A stretch of DNA of 64,000 nt, taken from positions 20,216,168-20,280,167 of the forward strand of contig JASSKH010000002.1 in assembly GCA_031763025.1 (NCBI GenBank). The letters are read 5' to 3'. Below are positions 11,415 to 22,029 of the stretch, piece by piece. The stretch comes from Macrocystis pyrifera. Its lineage: Eukaryota; Sar; Phaeophyceae; Laminariales; Laminariaceae. Position 1 is the stretch's first letter, and each line of letters opens with the position of its first letter. Below the pieces are notes generated by a model. That model had not been told where the DNA came from and searched no databases. It saw only the letters and a list, made by a program, of their open reading frames with translations. Made by a program: the position numbers and the translations under genes.

Positions 11415-11800
11415 AAAACTATATAAATACAACTATTTTTACGATTTTTGCGGTCGGTGTCACTTGCTATAGCTCTTGGCAAACAGACCAACTGATAGAC
11501 AGCTCTTCGCAAACAGCCCTTTTGAAACAGCCGAACAGCCAAACAGCCAAACAACCTTTCTTCTTTCTTCGCAAACTGCCAACCAATAGACAGCTCTCGC
11601 CTAAAAGAGGCGTCTGGCCTTTGACGAACGGCATAGGTACAGCTGTCGGCGGCCAAGCTGCTGCTGTCGGTGGCGAACCTGCTGGTGCTGCAACCCCCGC
11701 CACTCCCTTCTCCACGCCCCCTAAGCTCACCTCCCCCTCGTCGAGAGGCGCGTGATCTTCGCCCTCTGGCAAGAGAGCGGCAACGACAAGGACCGACCTG

Positions 11801-11989
11801 GTGCCGGCTGTTGTTTGCGACCGGTGCACGGACCAGCACTTGGTCTGGGCAACCGACTGCGAGTTCTGTGCTCGCCCGATCAAGGAAGGGACTGTTTCGT
11901 ACTCCCTCGAGACTGCTGACAACCGACTGCGAGTTCTGTGCTCGCCCGACCAAGGAAGGGATTGTCTCGTACTCCCTCGAGTGCCTTAG
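11801..11989 (+). pseudogene. Cys-rich zinc-finger-like coding relic of element F (copy A)
   Basis: The frame reads VCDRCTDQHL, then CEFCARPIKEGTVSYSLE. Two CxxC pairs followed by I-x-x-G resemble small zinc-binding domains such as PARP-type fingers, but the second ligand pair is not clear. Copy B (45695-45944, minus) has about 35 extra residues between the first and last pairs, including an F-A-T-C-K-D-L-T-C segment, so copy A has an internal deletion. A 70-bp stretch (11871-11925) is also duplicated in tandem at 11921-11985. Comparison with copy B requires frame changes, so I call it a pseudogene. Zinc binding is inference. Confidence 0.5.
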
Positions 11990-11999
11990 GTCTTCCTTA

Positions 12000-12600
12000 T
12001 TTTCATATCGTTGCTATGCTGCTGCTGCTGCCAACGCTGCCAACGCTGCGGCGATTCGTTGCAGCTTCTGCTGCTGCTAATGTTGTAGCTTCTTCTGCTG
12101 CTGCTGCTGCTGCTAATGCTGCCGCAATATCCACTGATTGTTCGTATGTACTCGGATTACTGTTTTTCTTGGTCGTTTTTGTACCCAAATGGTTCTTTTG
12201 ATACGTGAAAAAATATTTTTGTCGTTTTGCTTCTGCATTTTGCGTACGTACTGCTTTTTCTCGTTTTTGGCTACTGCTTTTTCTCGTTTTTGGCTTGGTT
12301 TTTTTCATACGCTGCGGCGACCCATTGCTGCTTCTGCTGCTGCTGCTAATGTTGCTAATGCTGCCGCAACCACTGCTCGAAGCCGTTGCTGCTGCTGCTA
12401 ACACTGCTAATGCTGCCTCAATATCCACTGATTGTTCGTATGTATTCGGATTACTGTTTTTCTTGGTCGTTTTCGCACCCAAATGGTCGTTTTGGTACGT
12501 TAAAAAAATATTTTGGCCGTTTTCCTGCTGCGTTTTACGCACGTACTTGCTGCTTCCGCTGCTGCTGCCGTCGTATAGCAAGCGATTACGCACTGCTGTT
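12000..12600 (-). repeat. GCT-rich satellite inside element F copy A
   Basis: About two units of the satellite that is expanded in F copy B (43030-45140). On the minus strand a 196-codon frame stays open and encodes two imperfect repeats. Each has an aromatic/basic segment ending Y-Q-K-N-H-L-G-T-K-T-T-K-K and then N-P-S-T-Y-E-Q-S-V-D-I, followed by an alanine run encoded by GCA/GCT triplets. Because this strand opposes the F coding strand, the open frame may simply be a by-product of triplet composition. Confidence 0.6.
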
Positions 12601-12635
12601 GTGCCGCTGTAAAGCAGTACAAATAATGAACTCTG

Positions 12636-12660
12636 CCCCCCCCCCCCCCCCCCCCCCCCC
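12636..12660. repeat. C25 homopolymer, left part of a poly-C tract split by element E
   Basis: 25 consecutive C residues. After the E insertion a further 11 C (12932-12942) lead into TCTTCCCCCTCCCCCGCC. In F copy B the same flanks are joined by one uninterrupted 48-base G tract (42633-42680). Confidence 0.95.
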
Positions 12661-12931
12661 TGTTGGAAGTGGCTACACCGGAAATTAAACTAACTCATTG
12701 AAGCTGTCATCCATATGCAAGTCGCCTCACAAGCGGTTCTTAGTAGGATGCAGCTCACCCTTCATGCGACTCGCCGGACACCTCACGGCGCTTCGCGCTT
12801 GGTGCAAGCAATGTCTGCCTGGTCGGTGAAAACCCGACATGCTCCGTCCCGGCATTGTGGGGATGCGAGGGTCTATGGTCATACGACTACGGCCATGCAT
12901 GAGATCGAGTACATCTCTCCTATCAGGTGCA
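12661..12931 (+). mobile_element. Element E, 5'-truncated copy inserted in element F
   Basis: Nearly identical to the last 270 bp of the full-length E copies (39331-39847, 46354-46872, and inverted 41241-41760), starting at GGAAGTGGCTACACCGG. It lacks the first half of E and is bordered by C-runs on both sides. F copy B provides the empty site. 5' truncation with a constant 3' end is typical of target-primed retroposition (established for LINEs/SINEs). The 3' end is followed by C residues instead of A. No protein is evident; several GC-rich hairpins are present, for example GTCGG-TGAAAAC-CCGAC. Confidence 0.85.
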
Positions 12932-12984
12932 CCCCCCCCCCCTCTTCCCCCTCCCCCGCCATTCCCTGCACGCCACTCCCGCCC

Positions 12985-13511
12985 CGCGCACCCTATCTAC
13001 GTTTACTTCGACCAGGTCGGTGGCAAGTGCTACAAGTGCCGCCTGACGGATTCCACCATCACAGACGGAGACATCATCATCAAGCGCAAGAAGACTCCCT
13101 TCCATTTCGCCTGCCCCAGGGCTTCGCGGAATTCCGAAGCAGTACGCCACGCAGATTATCGCCATCCAGGACGAACGAAAGGCGACAAATTGTTTCCCAC
13201 ATTTCCCAAAATCACGATTATTTCTTCCTACACATACCCAACGGGTTCAACAGCGGACACATCCACATTCTGGGCCTCCCGCCTCGTTACTACAGCAGCC
13301 TGGAAGACTATTTACATATCATGTCTCATCCAAACTCTATGCTGGCTACATCGAAATCGCGGCCGCCCAGCAACTATACAACATTTCCATAACCGTTGTC
13401 GTTGCCGGCACTGCTGCTTTCCCTCCTGTCCCAAACCTTCCTTTAAACAACAGCCTGTATGTTGTATATCATCCACATGCCATGCACTACTCAACTCTCT
13501 CCCTGCACTGA
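12985..13511 (+). pseudogene. OTU-like cysteine protease relic of element F (copy A)
   Basis: Conceptual reading with one frame change near 13330 gives, in order: a segment with CYKCRL and HFAC; a helix-like stretch ERRQIVSHISQNHDYF; SSLEDYLHIMSHPN; then YAGYIEIAAAQQLYN-ISITVVV (IEI at 13350-13358); and finally LYVVYHPHAMHYSTL before TGATGA. The order I-V-x-H-I..., [WY]-x-G-x-I-E-I-x-A-x-x-x-x-Y-x-x-x-I, and Y-H-x-x-x-x-H-Y is the characteristic C-terminal half of OTU-family proteases, with the catalytic His at 13485-13487. A catalytic Asp-Gly-x-Cys is not clearly present; HFAC followed by RALAEAI in copy B is the nearest candidate. The frameshift makes this copy inactive. OTU domains are known as cargo in some eukaryotic transposons and LINEs. 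Confidence 0.55.
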
Positions 13512-13624
13512 TGAAATATGTTATTCTTATTATTAGACGAATGTCATTCTTACTCTTCTTGCGTCACCCAATCTTACGTTTCACATTACATTCATAAATA
13601 AACGCGATTATTACATCCTTCACC

Positions 13625-13744
13625 GTTTCTTACACAAATACATTTAGTTTGCTTGGCTTTGGGCTATTACCCCAATTGCAGTTAATATTGCAATTGGGGT
13701 AATAGCCCAAAGCCAACCAGTCTAAATGTATTTGCACAAGAAAC
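13625..13744. repeat. Terminal hairpin of element F copy A, 56-bp arms
   Basis: Left arm 13625-13680 and right arm 13689-13744 are near-perfect inverse copies (GGCTTTGGGCTATTACCCC against GGGGTAATAGCCCAAAGCC) with an 8-base loop. Equivalent hairpins occur at 41795-41923 (copy B) and about 34223-34352 (copy C). Arm changes are partly compensated between copies. Confidence 0.9.
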
Positions 13745-13914
13745 GACGGAATACCCACTCCGAAGGAAAGCCTTGTACTTCCCTATTTTTACCAACAATA
13801 TTTGGTCCTAGTTACTATGGTCCCCCGTAATATTAATATTTAGCCGTTTGGCGATGTCGCAAGAAATGAAAAGAACGTCATCATTGTGCACAACACGATC
13901 TCAGCGAAATCGAT

Positions 13915-16310
13915 AACGGGGAAGGAGGAGAAGAGCTTGTTCCACGACCACCCTGAATCTAGGTTATAAGGCAGAGGCTCGAAAGGGTTGTTGTACTTCA
14001 GTAGTCTATTGAAATGATAGTTATTTTATTCTCAGCCTAATGCTTTTTGCAACGTACTGCTGTAATTGTAATAACTCTCACTGCTGCTCAGAAGTATTTA
14101 GTCCTACGTACGTCTGCGGTAGTTGATTGTTAATATTAAAAGCAATAATAGTTATCTCACTTTGTTGCTCAGAAGTCCAATCACAAACTTCACGACAAAA
14201 ACGTGCGTATGTGATCGGTTTACATGAAAAAGGTATCCCCGTTACGCCAAAGAAAATATGGTCCGCTAGTTGGAGAATTTCAATGATGTGGTACGCCAAA
14301 AGTATTTTACCCTGAAAACAAAACAACGAGAACAACACCGCATCATCTGGAAGAAATCACATTCGTTCAAAATGAAGGATTGATACGCCCCTGATCCACA
14401 ACTCCGGAAAAAGTTATATGGGTCCCTCGGATCAAGCCCTCAAAAGAACACACCAGTCGATGTACCGTTTTAACTGCTGCAGCAGAAATTACCACACAGC
14501 ACATGACATCTTACTGTGGGGAGGGAGGAGAAGAGCTTCCTCTACGACCACCTCGGATCAAGGCTATACGACAGAGGCTTGAAAGGGTTGAAACAGTAGT
14601 GAGGAAGCAGACCATCTACTATCAATACTTACTACTGCTGTATGTAGTACCCTTCATGGGTATACATACATACCTGGTGCGTAAAATTGCTGAATTCGGG
14701 CAGACGGAATCAAGAACACAAAATACCCGAGAAACACATAATACACTCTATTAAAATAATAGTTGTTTTTTTGTTTTTGTTACATTTTCTGGTCCCTGGG
14801 ATCAAGCCATCAACCCCTTCGTATTGCAGTCCCGTTTCGAGGACAAAGCACTCTAATTTCATGTCGTTTTCCCCCAAAATGGGACTGCAGTACTACCGCA
14901 TGGAATTGGAGTGGTTGGTCCACGAAACGGGACTCCAGTTCTTAAAGGGTTAGTCTCCCGCCCCCAAAACAATACGCAGGCATCGAAGAAAGGACGGCAT
15001 GCTCGACAACATCGTTGTGGGGAGGGAGGAGAAGAGCTTGCTCTACGACCACCCCGGATCTAGGTTATGTAAGACAGAGGCTTGAAAGGGTTGTGAGGAA
15101 GAAACCATCTACTACTACTGCTGTATGCAGAACGTACTCTTCATGGGCACACATGCGAAATTACGGAAATGCAGTATCTGCAGTATGTGCATATTATCAG
15201 CATAATTTGTGGTAGGAGATGGAATGCCTACGACGTGGTGTCAGCTTCGAACTAAAGATAAACATTTTGCCGTTTGCACGTTTTCTTAAAAACAAATGTA
15301 TAATAGCATACATTATGGAAATTACGAGATAGAAAAAACGCTGCAGTAATTACGGCAGGTCTTCTCTGCCGCAGTATCGCGGAAAGATTATAGTTCTTCT
15401 AAGACAGAGGCTTAAAAGGGTTGTGAGGAAGAAGACCATCTACAGAAGGTATTTAGTCCTACGTACTCGGTAGTTGTTCGTTAGTATTTTAAAGTAATAA
15501 TAGTCATCTCACTGCTGCTCAGAAGTCCAACCACAAACAACACAAACTTCACGACCAAAGCGTGCGTATGTGATCGGTTTACAAAAAAAAATGTATCCCC
15601 GTTATACCACCGCATAGATTGATGCGTACCTGATCAAATAACGTGGCGATAAATCTGTTTTTTTTGTTTTTTTGGTTTCATTTTCTGGTCCCTGGGATCA
15701 AGCCATTAACCCCTCAGCACTGCAGTCCCGATTCGAGGTGGACAAACCACTCTAATTTCATGTGGTAGTACTGCAGCCCCATTTTGCGGGAAAACCACAT
15801 GAAATTAGAGTGCCTTGTCAACCAAACGGGACTGCAGTGATTACTGGGTTAGCCCCCCCCCCAAAAACAACACGCACTTATCAAAGAACCGCATGCTTGA
15901 CAACATAGTAGTGGGGAGGGAGGAGAAGAGCTTGCTCTACGACCACCCCAGATCTAGGTCATAAGACAGAGCCTTGAAAGGGTCGAAACAGCAGTGAGGA
16001 AAAAGACCATCTACTACTACTGCTACTAACTCTTCATTGGTACATACGTATCCCCGTTAAGCCTGATCAAATACGTGGCGATGATCTATGTTTTTTGTTG
16101 TTTTGGTTTCATTTTCTGGTCCCTCGGATCAAGCCATTCACCCCTCAGCCCTGCAGTCCCGTTTCGAGGAGGACACACCACTCTAATTTCATGTGGTAGT
16201 ACTGCTGAAGAAATGACGGAAAATGCAACGGATCTGCAACACGAGAGCAACAGCACAATAACTTACAGTACGAGATAAGTAATTACGTACGAAATGTCTG
16301 ATCTGCATAT
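13915..16310 (+). repeat. P family array 1 (composite palindromic repeats)
   Basis: Four to five units of GTGGGGAGGGAGGAGAAGAG, CTACGACCACC..GGATC, AGGCTTGAAAGGGTTG, GAGGAAGAAGACCATCTACT (near 13920, 14515, 15015, 15395 and 15912) alternate with two other blocks. The first is TCCCTCGGATCAAGCC followed by a palindrome built on CACTCTAATTTCATGTGG and ending CGGGACTGCAG (14790-14950, 15680-15845, 16110-16210). The second is TTGCTCAGAAGTCCAATCAC through GTGATCGGTTTACA (14150-14250, 15510-15590). The same set occurs inverted at 62450-64000. Short frames inside are not conserved and I see no gene. Confidence 0.8.
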
Positions 16311-17700
16311 CCCCGGGCACGTATGGTAAGCACACGAGCCGGAAAGAGTCGCAAGGGGGGATTTCGAAATGCTGAACGTAGGTCGCGTCCAAGGACGACG
16401 GAGAGGCCAGGATTCCGAAATGGTGAACGTAAATATCTTACTTATGTTTGTATATCCGGCTGGCTAACTATCACCTGGCACATCCGAAAACATGCGTACG
16501 ATGAACCCAAAGCAGTCGTTGTCATGTACCAGGTATGTGCCAGCCTCCACAACACGGCGGCGAAACGCGAGACTTGTCTGCCTTCATATATAACGCGAGG
16601 TCGGGAACGCACAGGCCAGGCTACGGCAAACATCAGGCGTTGTCATCTGCCGTGTCGGACTTTGGAAGAACGCTCCGACGAGTATTCATATTCAAGAGTC
16701 AGCTACTAATAGCAAGTTCGCCAAAATGCGGTTAAATGCTGACGCGAAAATATAGGAGAGACAAATCGCTGCGAATCAAAAGCTCTCGCTTGATCCTCGA
16801 ACTTGGCGTACCGTCATCAACGCGCTACGTACCTAGGTCCCACAAGACCAGAAAAGAGGCAAAATCTTCACCCATGTCCTCATGATCTCTGCCCTAAGGG
16901 ATGAAAGACAGAGTACAGGGGGAATACCGCACACGTAGCACCACACAACGAAAAGTGCCTCGTACGAGTCGGAGGAAAAAAAGCAACAGTTAGTAGATAT
17001 ATGAAAAGCTAAATATATTCTGAACTCCTGCAAAATTCGGTGTTTAATGAGTACTGTACTCTCCACAAAACCCACAGCCTGCTCTCTGCTACGCAACACA
17101 GAACAAGGCACAGACATATACACGTCGCAAGGAAGGGCGCTAGGCATGTATAGGTACGTCATCGCTGGCACAGTAAATAGAGGAGGTCGATGAAGAGGCT
17201 GGGCGAGGCGTAGCTGGTTTTGACTGGGGCACGAAACATGTATGATCACACAAACTTACACTTGTCAAGTACCACTCTGTCCCGAAAAATAAGGACCGCT
17301 TGCATTAAATACTATATCATTCTCCCTTGTTCGGGATATATAGTATCAGTGCGCAGAATTATTATTTTAAATTGTCCTGTTGACCCGGGCAGCATCCAGG
17401 GGAGCCACTGGCCTATATCTTTGACAAGGAACTACATATAGAATACGCGCGTTCGGTTTACTACAACACTTGTAAAATTCGGTAAAATGGAATATAGACG
17501 AGACGTATTACGCAGCTTGCAAAGTTGAGTATCAACTATTTAATCAGTCGAACTTACAGCTAACGTATTTCATAAATTTATAAAAGATGAAAGGAAATCC
17601 TCATCTTTCGGGACAGAGCGGTCGTACCGTAGTAATGACGGTGTTGAAGCCACAAGAAGAGGGCAGAAAAAGAGCATGTGCTGTGTGCAACTTTCTGTAC
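16311..17700. other. No supported gene; left part shared with 62450-62600
   Basis: 16170-16360 matches the reverse complement of about 62450-62600 (GAAATGACGGAAAATGC, GAAATGTCTGATCTGCA, CCCGGGCACGTATGG), so the P composite extends to here. A plus frame at 16323-16709 is Arg-rich and includes a short duplication (GGATTTCGAAATGCTGAACG and GGATTCCGAAATGGTGAACG). A minus frame at 16833-17249 has no motif. Confidence 0.4.
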
Positions 17701-18680
17701 TAACCAGCTCTCTCTTGCTCGTTTTTGCTCATCTCTCGTGATCTTCAGCATCTTGGAAAGTGGTGGCCTGCTGTACAGCAGTACAACAACCGCATTATGA
17801 TATACCTGGTAGAGTGCTGTAGTACAGAGAAGCTCAAAGCTACGTGTACCATGCCGGTCTTGCCGCAGAAGTCGGCGTACTCATCGTTGCGTACCCGACA
17901 CGGAATATCCACCAAATCCTGTAACAGTGTATCAGGTACTGGGTAATGGCTATACTGCCAGCATACCGGGGGAGTACCAGCATACTCTAGGGCGCGCAGT
18001 ACTCGCAATATGAACTACAGAAGAACGGAATGAATGAAGATATTCCGTCCGCGTGTACGGTAGAAACCTTTTCTCCTAACTGCACTTGGTAAACCAACCC
18101 TGCACGTAACCCCCAAGCTCCCCTCACACCACACGCGACCACCCACAAACCTCGGCAGCAACAGTACAGCAGGAGCAGTGCAAGACCTACTACTCTGGCA
18201 GCCACAAGAGTAGCGGTTGGACTGTCTTCAAACCAACGTCCAGCAACGCATCATCATCAGTGGCAACAGGCAGTTGTATGCTACCAGGTATTTGGCGGTG
18301 TCGAACACAACAAAAAATGACGGTTACACAAAGCATTACCGACGGTTGGGGTTGGGGTGCTTGACAGTGAAGTCCCCCGTAGGGTAAGCAGATCTCCCTC
18401 TTAGTGCGGTGATCGAAACTGACTTGTTTTTTGTGTGCAGGATGAAAATGACTTTGTTTTTAGTGTCGGCATCGCACTTGACTTGGTTTTCGTGTTTGGT
18501 GGTAACATATAGTGACACTGCGGTACATAGGTCAGTGCTGTATATCGCGTAATATAGCAGTACTGCTGTAAGCTTTCTCCACACTTTGTGCATATGAATT
18601 CAGTATGGACCCGCCAACAAAAAACTCCTGACCCGAGCAAGCCTTAAAACACATTACATTTCTAAAATACAGAAAGAAAA
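17701..18680. other. No supported gene; short inverted 35-bp minisatellite at 18365-18515
   Basis: 18365-18515 carries three to four reverse-complement units of the 5.56-6.44 kb minisatellite (GACTTGTTTTTTGTGTGCA, GACTTGGTTTTCGTGTTTGG). The remainder has only short, unrecognised frames. Confidence 0.5.
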
Positions 18681-19625
18681 TGTGAGTTTTGTCGCCAACC
18701 ATTCGAAAGCACAGCTTGATAGTCATGGACTCTACCGACGTATGGGCTCTAACGCCGTAACGGTTTTATCCTGGTTGAAGGCAAGGAGGACGGAAAGACC
18801 CTCGAGTACCTCGTGCTTCATGCGCGAAGCTGCGTGTGTAGAGCAGCATGCAGTGAGTCTCTCAAGTCTCTCATCTGAAGCGAGCGAAGAAAGGCGCGTT
18901 TCGCATTCATGTTTTGTTGCGCGAAGCCCGCTGTTTGTACACGCGTACACCCTGTAAGTACAGGGCGGGCTTTTTGTGCTGCAGATGTTCCCTACTTACA
19001 GCAGTTGCATATATACCGTGTGTACGTTCCTGTGTTTCAGCGTAAAATTTCACGACAAAATCTTTGAGGGCAGAAAATCGACCTAGTCCTCGTTGTGGGC
19101 CTGTCACGTATCAGGTACCAGTTATTGTGCTATTGCACTGGTGCTGCATTGCTGATGCACGCAGTGTGGTTTAGTTCGCCCAACTCGTCGAGGTCTGAGC
19201 GACATGCAACTGTGTTCTTCGAAATGCCCTTTGATACTATTGTATCTGGTACGTGCGTATACTTGTACGTACACACGTACACACCGTGATAGAGCCGATC
19301 AACGCGGAAGTATTCTGCCAAATAACACCAGCCACTGCACTTGGTGTCCCTAGCACGTACTCATTCTGTAGCGGGCATGTATACACCAGCACAGCAGCGG
19401 TACCAGAAATGGGCACTTGGCGCGGTACTATTTATTACGGGTGAAAGCATGCAGCTCTGCAGTGGGCCTATTTTAGATGAGACTGGCTTTATAGACGACA
19501 TACCAGATTCTGGCAGTATCTGATAGTGGTCTACGATCACAGGCCCATACTAAATAGGTCCAAAATAGGTGCGGTTGTTGCTATCGCGGGCGATCCAGAA
19601 ATAAACCCTCAGTTGGTTGGCTTTA
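18680..19625 (+). repeat. Family Z, copy 1
   Basis: Matches the reverse complement of 56440-57790 in order: CCAACCATTCGAA...GACTCTACCGACGTA; CTCAAGTCTCTCATCTGAAG; GGGCCTGTCACGTA..CAGGTACCAG; GTGCTGCATTGCTGATGCACGC; a block ending GTACACACCGTGATAGAGCC; and GGCGATCCAGAAATAAACC. Copy 1 lacks about 300 bp that in copy 2 encode the MSSGDWWNDIS frame, and it has a TGA directly after the K-S-L-I codons. It is therefore a more decayed copy. Confidence 0.75.
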
Positions 19626-20244
19626 TGTCGACGGCTGTTGTTATGCTTGTTAAAAAACAATTGAAAAAAAATACACGCAAAAGCACCCAGTTTGGTCTGT
19701 GTATCAAGAACTACCGCTGCATTGGATGTTTTATCGTAACAGAACAAAAAATATCGCCGTTCTAATACGCTGCACTTACAACTTTGGCCGGTGGTCTGGA
19801 GAGCGGCCGTGACCCGAAAGAACTTCAATACAACAGCTTGTGATTCTCTCGATATTGCTTGCCCCCAGGATCTGAACAGAGACTTACACTTCGAGTCAGA
19901 GGTGCTTTAGTGGTCTAAATTGGTCGACGGCGTCGGTGCACAGAATGAGGCAAAAAAAACAACCCCCGACTTGAACGTTTGCACTGAAGTTGCGGACAGC
20001 TACAGCTCCCCACAAGAAACTACAGACCGCGAAATTGAGGAATGCTCCTGATGGGGTGTGTGAGGACTCGGTTTGCCAGACAGCAGTGGTAGGCAGACAG
20101 AAACGACTCACGAGGTGTTATCGTATACTATTAATATAAGTTGTAAGCGAATAGCACAAAAAAATCCCAAATCGCGACGTTAAATGATTCATTTCACCGG
20201 CGGGAGCATAGTACAATGGCTACACCACCGATGAAGAAATGTCT
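19626..20244. other. No supported gene
   Basis: Short interrupted frames only. The start overlaps the end of the Z-family GDPEIN-coding segment (19588-19765, +). I found no repeat partner for 19830-20240. Confidence 0.4.
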
Positions 20245-21925
20245 TCCACTACAGCATTGTAGGGCAGGGCAAGGGTTGCCCTGCTGTTCTCCAGGTGTTA
20301 CCATATAATAAAAAAAGGTTGGACGGAGGTATGAAAATTCTCTCGCGACGTCGATATTTGCCACGTAGAATATTACGTGTTTGAACATGCTGCAGTTGCC
20401 GCTATTTCGAAGCAAAAAACAAAAACATAACATCACAGTCGCATCGCGCAGATTGCGACGACCTCGACGTGTCGCGAACACAGCCATACCAAATAAAACG
20501 CCGCAGTGAAGTCCAAGATGACAAAAGGCATACACGTAGACTTTTCGCCAATGATCGTTACGTACATGCACCCCGTACAGAACACTCTGTCGACCGAACA
20601 GTTACCAAAAATTTAGCTGCGCAGAACTCGAAAGGCTGGACGCGCCGTGCAACATTTCTGCAAAATGCGTTCTAGAAACAAGACGGAAACAAGAAGGCAG
20701 GAAGTCCGAATCGAGAAGCAATATCACACAAAAAATCAAAACGTTACAACACACATGTGAAGAACACGTGAGACGCTTAAGGCGGCGGCACGTCGAAGTC
20801 GAGTCGGCAAGGCACACCTGCGCTCCCCACGTCGTAGTGGCCAGGACTTCGGTACGGCGGAGGCATGATGGGTCTTTGTCTAGTCGCCTCGATTATCTCC
20901 GCGCGTTCTTGGCTTGCGCGCTCATGGTAGCTAGCACTACGGTATGCTGTCGTTTGTGCCTGGGGAACAGGCAAGGTCATAGACTTTCGAAGGTAGACAT
21001 ACATATGCTGGAAACCATGATACCAGTCGTAGTCGAAATCGTCGCAAGACGTGGTACTCCCCCCCCGAGTATACAATCGTACTTCAACCACCGCCCTCTC
21101 GAACGCAACTGGGTCACGAAATGGTTCGGAATGGAGTAGATGACAGCTGCGAGGCAGTACTCAACGCCTATCATCAAAATGGGTGACGGTGCTGGCGGGT
21201 CTCCGGCGTCCTCGTAGATGTCTACCCGTACAGACGCGAAGAAAACGCGATCTGGGGCGTTGTCCGCACTCCAAGGAAGAATCGACCATATGGATATGCT
21301 GATGTGCCGGGCGCAGCTTCTCGTCGCAGGGGGTGCACGGAGCAGGTCCAGGAAATGAGAAGTCGAAGGCGGCTCCGGTCAGGAACAAGGCATTGACTGC
21401 ATCCGGGAGTGACTGGGGTTGTCCGTGCGGAATCAAGACTGGTGCGGGATCTCGCCATCGTGGACATTGGGATGCGGTTATCTCGATATCGCCATGGTCC
21501 TCGACATGGCAATCGGTAGTGTAGTTGCCAGCTGAATCCGAGAGCCGTCCGAGTGTACACGATACGAGCATGCCGTTCCACGACGTCACCTGGCCATCCG
21601 CTGTTGGGGTGGAGTTGATCATCAGGTCGAAGGGTGATACAGAGAGGTCCGATCGAGACCCCGGCCGCTAAGCGGCAGCACCGTTGTTGACGTGGGCCGT
21701 TATCGTTCTAATAACGTAAGTATCAAGAAAAGTACGTAGGAAGCACATATTCGAACCATAGAATTTCCGCTTTTTCTTGTGGTTTTGGTAATAAAAAAAA
21801 TGGTTTTGGCACTATAAGAAGTGGGTACCGTAGGTTGCAGGTATCGAGAAGTCAGCATCACTGCAGTCTTGTCTCGATCAGCTGTGTAGGGTGTTAGAAG
21901 GGTAGGTTGTCTGTCGTCCAACGAT
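20245..21925 (-). mobile_element. R4 element, copy 1
   Basis: Shares both flanks with R4 copy 2 (25315-26575). The plus-strand left side is GCAGGGCAAGGGTTGCCCTG, ATGAAAATTCTCTCGCGACG and the block through CGCAGTGAAGTCCAAGATGAC. The right side is GAGGTCCGATCGAGACCCC through GAAAAGTACGTAGGAAGCAC. A third, left-side fragment is at 57850-58520. Copy 1 retains about 500 bp of internal coding sequence missing from copy 2. The coding strand is minus. GCAGGGCAAGGGTTGCCCTGC forms a palindrome at one end. The element class is unknown. Confidence 0.7.
20768..21655 (-). pseudogene. USP-like (C19) protease relic carried by R4
   Basis: Read on the minus strand with two frame changes (near 21250 and at the G/C tract 21059-21067). 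The order is: SPFDLMINSTPTADG and SWNGMLVS; two Cys-containing segments (QCPRWRDP and CTPCDEKL); then VRVDIYEDAGDPPAPS, YCLAAVIYSIPNHFVTQL and GRWLKYD; then HGFQHMYVYLRK; and a Pro/Tyr-rich tail ending DFDVPPP. The block Y-x-L-x-A-V-I-Y-x(4)-H-F-x(6)-G-x-W-x-x-Y-D followed by a Y-V-Y-L-R-like strand matches the His-box half of ubiquitin-specific proteases; the His codon is 21121-21123. No N-terminal Cys box is visible. R4 copy 2 keeps only the C-terminal tail. Assignment is from remembered family patterns and needs a profile search. Confidence 0.45.
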
Positions 21926-22029
21926 TTTGAGGCGTTTCAGTCGATTTTTCGACCGCCTCAATGCCGGTCGAGCAACGTTTGCACAGCAAGATATAGGCGG
22001 TGTGCATGGTGTGGAGGCAAAGGACGACC

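Larger units (their letters stand above)
11415..13776 (+). mobile_element. Element F, copy A
   Basis: This block matches the reverse complement of 41764-46298 (copy B) from end to end. The left end is the TTACGATTTTTGCGGTCGG/AGAGCT..GCAAACAGACC region. The interior holds a Cys-rich coding relic, a GCT-rich satellite, a poly-C tract and an OTU-like coding relic. The right end is a long terminal hairpin followed by GGAATACCCACTCCGAAGG. Copy A is shorter than copy B because the satellite is contracted, but it carries an extra element E inserted in the poly-C tract. The family is not one I can name. The terminal hairpin is foldback-like; I see no transposase. Copy C (34223-34650) is a 3' fragment. 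Confidence 0.8.

Noticed and set aside
12880-12930. 5S-rRNA-like GTCTATGGTCATAC near the 3' end of element E
   Set aside because: Similarity is limited to about 14 bases. The rest of E does not follow 5S rRNA and no internal promoter boxes align.
12715-13597. Long plus-strand ORFs running from element E through the poly-C tract into the OTU relic as one gene
   Set aside because: F copy B lacks E at this place, so the N-terminal part is an insertion-created fusion in a C-tract and not an ancestral protein.
21059-21067. C-tract frameshift in the USP-like relic as a programmed frameshift
   Set aside because: A second frame change near 21250 and the lack of an N-terminal Cys box fit decay better than recoding.
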